Assembly: GCA_022845955.1 (NCBI GenBank)
Contig: AP025576.1
Coordinates: forward strand, 2,666,001-2,730,000
DNA: 64,000 nucleotides
DNA from: Lachnospiraceae bacterium
GTDB taxonomy: Bacteria; Bacillota; Clostridia; Lachnospirales; Lachnospiraceae
Direction of reading: 5' to 3'
Position 1 is the stretch's first letter. Each line of letters begins with the position of its first letter. Shown here piece after piece: positions 33,014 to 40,422 of the stretch. The position numbers and the translations under genes were made by a program. The notes under the pieces are model-generated. The model did no database searches. It was not told the origin of the DNA and worked only from the letters and a program-made list of their open reading frames with translations.

Positions 33014-33835
33014 ATGAATTGGATAACAAGCAACATAGTTTCATTTCTAAATGAATCATTAGAGAGTTTTTATGAATTTGTCTCCGATGGACTTAATACA
33101 TTATTTCAAGTAGCTCAAGCAGCCGCAAATTCTTCAGAAGTAAGTTCTGCATGTGCGGTAACAACAGGAATTGGAATAACGTTAGTTCTGTTAATGGTAC
33201 TTAAACAGATTTTCACTATATATGTAATGGAAACCGATGGAGATTCGGATGCAAACCCTCTGCAATTGTTAGTTAAGGCCAGTGAGGCATTGGCCTTAAT
33301 ATGCTGTAATCAATATATTTTTAATTTGCTTTTAAAATTGTCCGATGCATTTTTATACGAAATTACTGGTTCCGTTTCTTTAGATAATGTATCAGGCACA
33401 ATAGGAAGAGTAATATTAGGAAATAGCTCTACAGAATCCGTTACCTTTCCTATCTTTTTAATAGCTGTATTGATCTTTGTGATTATATTGGGATGTAAAG
33501 CAGGTATAAGAGGGGTGGAATTGGCTCTGTCTAAGATATTATTCCCAATATTTTGCGGAGATCTGCTATCCGTAAATAGGGAAAAATGGAATCAATTTAT
33601 TTCTTCATATTGCATAATTTTTTTCGGATATGCTCTACAGCTGTTTTGTGTAAAAATGTTTTCCGCACAATTTGGTGGAGGAGAACATTTAACTGATTAT
33701 GCATTTAGCTTGGTCTGGCTATTTATGGCAATAAAAGCCCCGGAATGGCTACAAAGATACACTTATTCCTCCGGACTTAAAAATGTTATTGGTGGCGGAT
33801 TGCGTAATGCAGCAATGTTTATGAGGTTTAAATAA
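33014..33835 (+). CDS. VirB6/TrbL-like channel protein
   Basis: A 273-residue polytopic membrane protein with about six hydrophobic segments. It starts MNWITSNIVSFLNESLESFYEF, and the C-terminal EWLQRYTYSSGLKNVIGGGL resembles the end of the CD1112-like VirB6/TrbL family of clostridial conjugative elements. It should form the inner-membrane translocation platform. It overlaps the next gene by one base (TAATG). Confidence 0.82.
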   Translation: MNWITSNIVSFLNESLESFYEFVSDGLNTLFQVAQAAANSSEVSSACAVTTGIGITLVLLMVLKQIFTIYVMETDGDSDANPLQLLVKASEALALICCNQYIFNLLLKLSDAFLYEITGSVSLDNVSGTIGRVILGNSSTESVTFPIFLIAVLIFVIILGCKAGIRGVELALSKILFPIFCGDLLSVNREKWNQFISSYCIIFFGYALQLFCVKMFSAQFGGGEHLTDYAFSLVWLFMAIKAPEWLQRYTYSSGLKNVIGGGLRNAAMFMRFK

Positions 33836-34281
33836 TGTCAGAGATATTACGCGATGAAATAATTAGGCCACTTCTTGCACTCATCCAACTTGGAATTGTT
33901 TTCCGAGTAGCTATGAAGTTAATACAAGCACATGGAGAGGAACAAGGCCTATCTGTAGCCATAAAACAATGTAAGCGCTTGATCCTTGCTGGAGGGTTAG
34001 CAATTTGTAGTACAGATATATTGAGCAGTATACAGAGCTGCTTTTCAAATGGTGATGATTTCTTTGGTGGGATTGAGCGGCTGTTGCAACAAGCTGCTGT
34101 GTCTTTAACAGCTTTTGAAATAACATATGTTGCTTTTATGCTTGTGGCAACAGGCATTGCATGGCAACAGGATCCTGAAGATAGGCAGTATAGAAATAAA
34201 ATGGTGAACAATCTCCTGATTGGGGCATTGATAATATGTGCTACAAATATGTTACCAGTCATATTTGGATATTTCAGGTGA
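33835..34281 (+). CDS. Second pilin-like membrane protein
   Basis: A 148-residue protein with hydrophobic segments near 12-25, 40-58, 95-112 and at the C-terminus (LLIGALIICATNMLPVIFGYF). The final part, with AWQQDPEDRQYRNKM before it, parallels GIAWQKGEHEEAPKHKKKM of the gene at 32,658, showing common ancestry. The stop codon lies inside perfect palindrome copy 9, so that DNA serves both coding and non-coding functions. Confidence 0.72.
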   Translation: MSEILRDEIIRPLLALIQLGIVFRVAMKLIQAHGEEQGLSVAIKQCKRLILAGGLAICSTDILSSIQSCFSNGDDFFGGIERLLQQAAVSLTAFEITYVAFMLVATGIAWQQDPEDRQYRNKMVNNLLIGALIICATNMLPVIFGYFR

Positions 34282-34294
34282 ACTCAGTTCACCT
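34276..34294. repeat. 19-bp palindrome, copy 9
   Basis: AGGTGAACTCAGTTCACCT, perfect consensus, overlapping the stop of the pilin-like gene inside the transfer operon. Confidence 0.9.
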
Positions 34295-34347
34295 GAATGA
34301 AAAAAGTAGGCGAAATATGATTTGTTCAGGAAAGGAAGTTACAGGAT

Positions 34348-34698
34348 ATGGCAGGAAGAAAAAAAGAGTTATACATACCAGTCAATGTCCCTGAAAGGGA
34401 AGACTTTGTGTCCGGATTTGGCGCAAAAGAATTATCAATTACTGGTATTTCGTTGTTTGTTGGCATTATATGCGCAGTTGTAATTTTTAATTTATCTGGC
34501 AGTGCATTCCAGGCAGTAGGCAGCGGAGCAATTATCCTCACGACGGTGATTATGATGATTCGCAGGGACAGATATGATGAATCCCTAATAGATAAATTCC
34601 GTTTTGTCTTGAGGTACCTGAAAGCACAGAAAATATATGAGTATAAATATCATAATATTCATGAAGGGGATGAGAAGGAAAATAATGAAAAAGGCTAA
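34348..34698 (+). CDS. PrgI/VirB3-like membrane protein
   Basis: A 116-residue protein. The N-terminal YIPVNVPEREDFVSGFGAKEL then two hydrophobic segments (about 28-65) and the C-terminal FRFVLRYLKAQKIYEYKY are characteristic of PrgI-like proteins, the Gram-positive counterpart of VirB3. It works with the VirB4 ATPase in the secretion platform and lies directly upstream of the two VirB4 parts. The 3' end overlaps the next gene by 14 bp. Confidence 0.88.
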   Translation: MAGRKKELYIPVNVPEREDFVSGFGAKELSITGISLFVGIICAVVIFNLSGSAFQAVGSGAIILTTVIMMIRRDRYDESLIDKFRFVLRYLKAQKIYEYKYHNIHEGDEKENNEKG

Positions 34699-35293
34699 GG
34701 AGAACAGACTGCAAACGGCAAATGAATTTGTTAATGTGAAGGATATAAAACGCAAGTTTTTATACACAAAAGATGGGTATGTAATGGTATATCTGCGTAT
34801 TTATCCATACAATTTAGATCTTTTATCCCAGGAAGAACGACGCGCAAAGGCGGCCGCTTTGGCGGCATCTTTTGACGGCGACAGGAAGGATTTTGTGTAT
34901 TTTACTTTTCCCAGGGAAATAGATCTGGATAAATACAAAAATACTTTAAAGACTCAATATACAGAAGAATATACAAGCCTTGGTCGGCGGCATCTTCTTG
35001 CAGAGTTGGTCAAGGAAGCTACAGAACTTACCACATCCGGAGAAAATTATGAACACCAGCATTTTATAAAGCTTTGGAAAGCTGTAACAAGCGAAAGAAC
35101 AGATGCGGAGCAGGATGTATTAAGCCGGGCAGACGAATTCCGGCAACGGTATGAAAGTGCAGGAATTCACGTTGAAATTCTCGGAGCAGATGAAATTTTG
35201 AAGATGTGTAATTTATTTGCTAATCCAATTCAGGCACCTTTTGAACAGCATACAACAGATTTCTATGAAGAAATTACTAAAGTCATAATATAA
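34685..35293 (+). CDS. VirB4 N-terminal-like protein
   Basis: A 202-residue soluble protein reading KRKFLYTKDGYVMVYLRIYP and DRKDFVYFTFPREIDLD, similar to the N-terminal, non-ATPase part of VirB4/TraE proteins. The ATPase itself follows 9 bp later as a separate gene, so VirB4 is split in two chains. ATG 34685 is chosen because AGAAGG precedes it; the open frame extends back to 34,637. The two products probably associate. Confidence 0.78.
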   Translation: MKKAKENRLQTANEFVNVKDIKRKFLYTKDGYVMVYLRIYPYNLDLLSQEERRAKAAALAASFDGDRKDFVYFTFPREIDLDKYKNTLKTQYTEEYTSLGRRHLLAELVKEATELTTSGENYEHQHFIKLWKAVTSERTDAEQDVLSRADEFRQRYESAGIHVEILGADEILKMCNLFANPIQAPFEQHTTDFYEEITKVII

Positions 35294-35302
35294 GGAAAAA
35301 AT

Positions 35303-37210
35303 ATGAAGAAAAAACAGGAAAAAATTAAAGGACAACTTCCTGAGAGGAAGGCAGAACATTCCCGTGATGAAGTGAACCATCATATTCTTAATATTATTAC
35401 ACCTCCGGGTATTGATTTTGACAATATTTATACAAACCTCGGCGAAAATGTTGGAAAGATATATGCGCTTACAAAATACCCAACAGAAGGAGTTGATTAT
35501 GGATGGTTATCAGAACTGTGCAATTTGGAAGGCACCACGACCTGTATAGAGTTTCGTTATACAGAACCTTCTCGGATAACAAGTGTATTCAATAAAAAAA
35601 TATCAGATCTAAAAGCAAACCAGGAACTGTTGAAACAAGAGTCAGATAAACAACGAAATGAGCAGGCAATTCGTGACTTAGAGGAAATGATACATCGTAT
35701 TGCCGTGATGAATGAACCGGTTGGCTATATTAATGTAATGCTTTATGTGCAGGATAATACAGTATCCAGTCTGGCAAACCGGATAAAGCGGATTAATAGC
35801 TTGGTTGCCATAGCAGGATGTGGGATGCGGAACCTAAAATATAAACAGCTTCAAGCCCTTACATGTATATCCCCTTATGGGAGGCCAAACCGGGAGGTAA
35901 GTAACATAGGAGATCGGAATATGCCGATCAGTTCTTTTACTGGCGGCTTTCCGATGGCAAATGCCGGTATTAATGATAAAGACGGATATTATATTGGAAA
36001 AACAAAAGGAAATCGTTTGATTATATTAAATCCTTGGCTGCGGAATAAAGATCGTGTGAATACAAATTGGTTTATAACCGGACTGCCAGGAGTAGGAAAA
36101 TCATCGTTTGTAAAATCCCTATTTATTCGGGAACTTGCATTTGGTACAAAATTTATTGTATTTGATGCAGAACGTGAATATCAGGATTTAGCCAAACACC
36201 CGGATATTGGTGGGGAAATAATAGACTGTGCAGGTGGTGTGACAGGGAGGATAAATCCTTTGCAAGTCAGAGTTTCTCCGAAACTGGAATCGGGTGATTT
36301 ATTATCAGATGAAGAAATTGATGATTTTTATAGCTATGATGATGATATGGGTGTATCGGACTTGGCTTTACATATTCAAAACCTTCGAACTTTCTTTAAA
36401 TTATATTTTGGAAAAGATGCATTTACTGCCAATATAAAAACTGCTTTAGAAGAAAGTTTAATTTTTACATATAGAAAGTTTAACATTACCTGGGATACGG
36501 ATATTAGGGATTTAAAGGCTTCTGATTTTCCGATTTTAGGCGATCTATACGATACTGTGGAAGAACTGTCCAGGGACAAAGGGATATCAGATTATAAACG
36601 TAGCATTTATGATAATTTGAAGGATTTACTTTTCAGTGTTGCCAAAGGAGCGGACCAAAAACTGTGGAATGGATACACCACAATAAATCCGCGTACCAGA
36701 TTTATTGTTTTAGATACCTCAAAACTTCAAGACTTAGACAGTAATGTCAAAAATGCGCAATACATGAATATTTCCATGTGGAGCTGGCAGGAAATGTCTT
36801 TTGACCGTACGGAAAAAGTTATTCTGGCAGCGGATGAAGGTTATCTCTTCGTGGATCCGGATTATCCGGATTTGATGAAATTCTTCCGGAATATATCAAA
36901 GCGTGATCGTAAATATGAAGGTGGCTTAATGTTTATTACACATTCTGTAGTGGACGTTCTTGATCCGGCGGTAAAACGCTTGGGACAAGCCCTGATCGAT
37001 AATGCCTGTTATAAATTCCTGATGGGCTGCGATGGTAAAAATTTAGAAGAGACGCAAAAACTTTTCAATCTCTCTGAAAAGGAAGTAAATATACTTTCCA
37101 GTAAAAACAGAGGGCAAGGGATCCTTTATGCAGGTTCTGTTCGAATTGATGTAAAAATTGATATCCGGGATAAATTCCTGGAAATGATGGGATCGGCAGG
37201 TGGTCGATAA
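35303..37210 (+). CDS. virB4: VirB4/TraE-type conjugation ATPase
   Basis: A 635-residue ATPase. Walker A is GLPGVGKSSF (about residue 256), the strand KFIVFDAEREYQDL follows, and the Walker B region is VILAADEGYLFVDP (about 510) with SKRDRKYEGGLMFITHS after it. It powers channel assembly and substrate transfer at the membrane. Its start follows the VirB4 N-terminal-like gene by 9 bp, and the stop overlaps the peptidase start by one base. Confidence 0.93.
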   Translation: MKKKQEKIKGQLPERKAEHSRDEVNHHILNIITPPGIDFDNIYTNLGENVGKIYALTKYPTEGVDYGWLSELCNLEGTTTCIEFRYTEPSRITSVFNKKISDLKANQELLKQESDKQRNEQAIRDLEEMIHRIAVMNEPVGYINVMLYVQDNTVSSLANRIKRINSLVAIAGCGMRNLKYKQLQALTCISPYGRPNREVSNIGDRNMPISSFTGGFPMANAGINDKDGYYIGKTKGNRLIILNPWLRNKDRVNTNWFITGLPGVGKSSFVKSLFIRELAFGTKFIVFDAEREYQDLAKHPDIGGEIIDCAGGVTGRINPLQVRVSPKLESGDLLSDEEIDDFYSYDDDMGVSDLALHIQNLRTFFKLYFGKDAFTANIKTALEESLIFTYRKFNITWDTDIRDLKASDFPILGDLYDTVEELSRDKGISDYKRSIYDNLKDLLFSVAKGADQKLWNGYTTINPRTRFIVLDTSKLQDLDSNVKNAQYMNISMWSWQEMSFDRTEKVILAADEGYLFVDPDYPDLMKFFRNISKRDRKYEGGLMFITHSVVDVLDPAVKRLGQALIDNACYKFLMGCDGKNLEETQKLFNLSEKEVNILSSKNRGQGILYAGSVRIDVKIDIRDKFLEMMGSAGGR

Positions 37211-38553
37211 TGCCGGCCTGGGCAGCATTTCTCCTGAAGGAGGCCGCAAAAGATCCAAAAAAGTTTATGAAAAAAATAGCCACTCTTATTATAGGAGCGG
37301 CTGCATCAATTTTAATTATTTGCATTATTGCTTTGAATATGATTGCTACTCTTCTTGATCATACAGGAACTGTCAAGAAGGATGAAAATTTAAAAGAGAC
37401 GGAAATATATCAGTTTATTGATGGAATCCATACTGAGTATCTGGAAGAGTTGCGAGAGGCCGAACAGGCAATAAGAGAAAAGATAATTGAAGTAAATACT
37501 TATATTGAGCAAGAAGAACAGGAATTTACCGATCCCGAAACAGGCGAAACATACACAGAAATGGTGGATGTAGAGAAATGTGATGTTAATGTTACATCAC
37601 AAATAAATTCTCTAAATTATTCCTATTATTTTGCTTATATAAATTATGAATCAAAGGTAATGTGGGGAGAAAAATTCGAATCCCATGATATTAATAAAAA
37701 GGAGTTAGCACTTTTTACACGTAAAATATCAGTTTTACAGCTGGAATATGATGATACATACCAGATTGATTTGTTGGATAAAAAAGCTTTAAAACAGATA
37801 CTACGGCATATTGAGGAATTAGGACGAATAGATGATGAAGTAACTGCTGCATACATGGAAAATTTAATAATGTCCCCTGGTGAAGTAGCCATTGAGTTTT
37901 TCCCGAATGAGCCAGAAACACAGGAATATATGGTTAGCTTCGAACTGTACTGTGATTTTTTAGACTTTAATAATATTGGCCAGGGAGGAATAGATATTGA
38001 TACCGGTGAGGATTATGAAGGCAAAGAGGAAATAGGAGATATCATCGATAAGATAGAAGATGATGAAATCTGCTTAGGAGTACCAAAATATTATCAAAAC
38101 AGGTACAAAAACCCTTATGGTAATGGGACGATTGCATCCTCTGGATGTGCGCCAACAAGCATTGCCATGTGTCTTAGCTATTTAAAAAAAGAGTCCATAA
38201 CGCCAGTGGATGTTGTTAATTGGACGGGTAACCGGTATTACGTCCCAGGGCAAGGAAGCAGCTGGGCAATATTCAGTGCTTGCGCAAACCATTGGGGAGT
38301 AGGATGTAGCTCAATTGGTAGGAATGCAGAAGCTGTCATTAATGCCCTAAAAGCCGGCAAGCCTGTAATTGCAAGCATGGGGCCGGGAACGTTCACAAAA
38401 GCAGGCCATCTTATTGTAATAAAAGGGGTTACAAAAGATGGATACTTCATGATCAATGATCCAAATGAAGGAAATTTCAATAAATATGGAACAGAACGTT
38501 TTAGCATCAATACGGTTATGTCGCAAAGTAAGCAGTTTTGGGCGTTTGGATAG
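37210..38553 (+). CDS. Membrane-anchored C39-like peptidase of the transfer system
   Basis: A 447-residue protein. Basic N-terminus, one transmembrane helix (about 27-50), a helical/coiled-coil stalk (60-260), then a papain-like C39_2 domain (about 290-445). The likely catalytic Cys is in ASSGCAPTSIAM, His in KAGHLIVIKG, and Asp/Asn in MINDPNEG. In Gram-positive conjugation this operon position is normally filled by a VirB1-like lysozyme/NlpC wall hydrolase; this one uses a C39-type fold, probably also for wall remodelling or cleavage of a surface partner. Confidence 0.82.
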   Translation: MPAWAAFLLKEAAKDPKKFMKKIATLIIGAAASILIICIIALNMIATLLDHTGTVKKDENLKETEIYQFIDGIHTEYLEELREAEQAIREKIIEVNTYIEQEEQEFTDPETGETYTEMVDVEKCDVNVTSQINSLNYSYYFAYINYESKVMWGEKFESHDINKKELALFTRKISVLQLEYDDTYQIDLLDKKALKQILRHIEELGRIDDEVTAAYMENLIMSPGEVAIEFFPNEPETQEYMVSFELYCDFLDFNNIGQGGIDIDTGEDYEGKEEIGDIIDKIEDDEICLGVPKYYQNRYKNPYGNGTIASSGCAPTSIAMCLSYLKKESITPVDVVNWTGNRYYVPGQGSSWAIFSACANHWGVGCSSIGRNAEAVINALKAGKPVIASMGPGTFTKAGHLIVIKGVTKDGYFMINDPNEGNFNKYGTERFSINTVMSQSKQFWAFG

Positions 38554-38562
38554 GAGGACGAT

Positions 38563-38706
38563 ATGGATCAGAAATTGAAACAAATACTTATAATAGTAAT
38601 CTGTCTTATTTTTGCAGTAGTCGGGGTAGCTTATCAGATAAAAGATAGTAGGACGGATAAACCATCATTTATAAGGGAGGTGCAGGATTTGTGGGAAAAA
38701 CCATAA
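38563..38706 (+). CDS. Single-span membrane peptide (47 aa)
   Basis: A short frame with AGGAGG and ATG, beginning MDQKLKQILIIVICLIFAVV: one transmembrane helix (about 7-25) then a polar tail ending DLWEKP. It overlaps the start of the next gene by 16 bp. The strong ribosome site and operon position argue that it is real; it may be a small structural part of the transfer machine. Confidence 0.6.
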   Translation: MDQKLKQILIIVICLIFAVVGVAYQIKDSRTDKPSFIREVQDLWEKP

Positions 38707-38999
38707 GTGTAAGGGTACCTTTTCCAAAAGAAATCGCAGACGATTTAATACAAGAAGCCACAAATATGAAGCTATCACATTCCGGATATTTAAAGATATT
38801 AATTGAGGAATGTCTTGTCAATTTTAACGAAAGTGGAGGTGAACTCAGTTCACTTCTAAGTTATTCATTAGGATTTGATGAATATATACAAATATACATT
38901 CCGGTTTCAACACATGATAAGATAAGGAATTTAGCCAGAGGTATGGATACCTCCAAAATATGCTCTTATCTTGTACAGAAAGGCAGGGACTTATTATGA
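38691..38999 (+). CDS. Ribbon-helix-helix-like protein (102 aa)
   Basis: GTG start with AGGGAGG. The N-terminus reads KTISVRVPFPKEIADDLIQE then KLSHSGYLKILIEECLVNF, a strand-helix-helix pattern like RHH proteins; a second related segment (YIQIYIPVSTHDKIRNLARG then DTSKICSYLVQKG) suggests two tandem RHH-like units in one chain. Its own coding sequence carries palindrome copy 10, a possible autoregulatory target. It overlaps the next gene (ATGA). Confidence 0.7.
   Translation: MGKTISVRVPFPKEIADDLIQEATNMKLSHSGYLKILIEECLVNFNESGGELSSLLSYSLGFDEYIQIYIPVSTHDKIRNLARGMDTSKICSYLVQKGRDLL
38837..38855. repeat. 19-bp palindrome, copy 10 (inside a coding region)
   Basis: AGGTGAACTCAGTTCACTT inside the RHH-like gene, encoding GELSSLL. 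The easternmost copy seen in the ICE. Confidence 0.85.
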
Positions 39000-40102
39000 T
39001 TTTCTATTTTGCATCAGCGACATACCAACAGGTTATCTCCAGTGCAATAAGAGAGACAGACCAGATATTAGATGGGCAGGAATGTGGTAACGATATCTAT
39101 TTTCTTAAATACGTAAAGGGAAATTATACTAAATTTTCTTCTTTAGAAACACTGATTGTAGATCTGAATGCAATAGCAGATACCGATGAAGAAATCGTTG
39201 AAGCTTTGGATGCTTTAAAGATATTGAATTATGATATGCGTATAATCGTCCTGGCGGCTAATCGATATGTTGGGGATCCATTACTTACTAAATGTTTCCA
39301 GATGGGTATTTATGACTTGATTGTGTCCGATGATTTCTTAGAAATATCTTTAGAACTTAAAGAAAGTATCCGTGTAGGGAAAAAATATGCAGATTCCCTT
39401 CGGTTCAGGGACTCTAATTCTGAGAAAGTAATTGTAAAAGAAGAAATCAAGCAAACTGTGAACAAAATAATGATTGGTATTGCTGGAACAGACCGACGTA
39501 TTGGAGTAACACATCATTCCATCGTATTAGCCAATTTTCTGAGAAAAAAAGGCTATATGGTTGCAATTGTAGAAGCTCATATGGCTACAGATTTTATGGA
39601 AATCAAAGAATTTTATGAAGAAAAAATATTTGAAGATTCCTACTTTTCCATGAATGGAATTGATTATTATCCCTATAAAGAGGGGGGAAATACGTTAGCC
39701 AATGCCCTGGGTAAATCCTACAATTTTATTCTGGCTGATTTTGGTATATATAAAGATTCCGATTTGGTTCTTTTTAACAAAAGTGATGTAAGGATTATCC
39801 TAACCGGTAGCAAGGCTTGGGAATTGGAGGAAACACAGGAAATTTTTTCGACTGCTACAGAAGAAACGCTGAAAGGATATAATTTCTATTTTAATTTTAC
39901 AGCCCATGAATTAGAAGCGGATTTAAAAGAAGGAATGGGTAGCCTAAATAGTATTTACTTCTTGGGATATACAGAAAATCCATTTAAGACTTATGAATTC
40001 CCAGGGGCTAATGAGATATTAAAAGATTATATGCCATTGAAAATTGCCCAGGAAAAGAAAGGGGTTTTAGGTAGAAGGAAAAATGAGAAAGAGAAGAAAT
40101 AG
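38996..40102 (+). CDS. TadZ/CpaE-like MinD-fold protein
   Basis: A 368-residue protein. Residues 1-135 look like a degenerate receiver domain, and residues about 150-345 look like a ParA/MinD ATPase fold starting NKIMIGIAGTDRRIGVTHHS. The lysines of the usual deviant Walker A motif (KGGxGKT) are replaced, so ATP hydrolysis may be lost. LADFGIYKDSDLVLF marks the later strand. TadZ/CpaE proteins localise secretion machines at the membrane; here it may place the conjugation apparatus. ATG 38996 overlaps the previous stop. Confidence 0.72.
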   Translation: MIFYFASATYQQVISSAIRETDQILDGQECGNDIYFLKYVKGNYTKFSSLETLIVDLNAIADTDEEIVEALDALKILNYDMRIIVLAANRYVGDPLLTKCFQMGIYDLIVSDDFLEISLELKESIRVGKKYADSLRFRDSNSEKVIVKEEIKQTVNKIMIGIAGTDRRIGVTHHSIVLANFLRKKGYMVAIVEAHMATDFMEIKEFYEEKIFEDSYFSMNGIDYYPYKEGGNTLANALGKSYNFILADFGIYKDSDLVLFNKSDVRIILTGSKAWELEETQEIFSTATEETLKGYNFYFNFTAHELEADLKEGMGSLNSIYFLGYTENPFKTYEFPGANEILKDYMPLKIAQEKKGVLGRRKNEKEKK

Positions 40103-40406
40103 ACCGCCTATTTTATATCAGAAATGGTTATCCGAACATAAAACGGAATTAACAGCCAAAGAAGCCTTGGATATTACAGATAAGGAGGCGGAACCAGCTG
40201 AGGATAATCTGCCAATTAAAGGAATACATAAGGGGACTGTTATATTCGCATATACAATAGATGTATTTTGGTCGTTGGTAAAAGGGTTTATGCTCTTATT
40301 GCTTATAATATCTGTCTTAATCGCAATTGTTGTATTAATAAATGAGGATTTACGTAACGCTTTAATTGATGCTATTTTTTATATCTTTTTAAGGTTAAGC
40401 ACTTAA
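40083..40406 (+). CDS. Single-pass membrane protein (107 aa)
   Basis: A basic N-terminus (MRKRRNRPPILYQKWLSEHK), acidic middle, and one or two adjacent hydrophobic segments (about 52-88: VIFAYTIDVFWSLVKGFMLL). It overlaps the TadZ-like gene by 20 bp and precedes the large coiled-coil protein by 16 bp. No family was recognised; it could anchor either neighbour in the membrane. Confidence 0.7.
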   Translation: MRKRRNRPPILYQKWLSEHKTELTAKEALDITDKEAEPAEDNLPIKGIHKGTVIFAYTIDVFWSLVKGFMLLLLIISVLIAIVVLINEDLRNALIDAIFYIFLRLST

Positions 40407-40422
40407 TATAGAAGGAGAAAAA

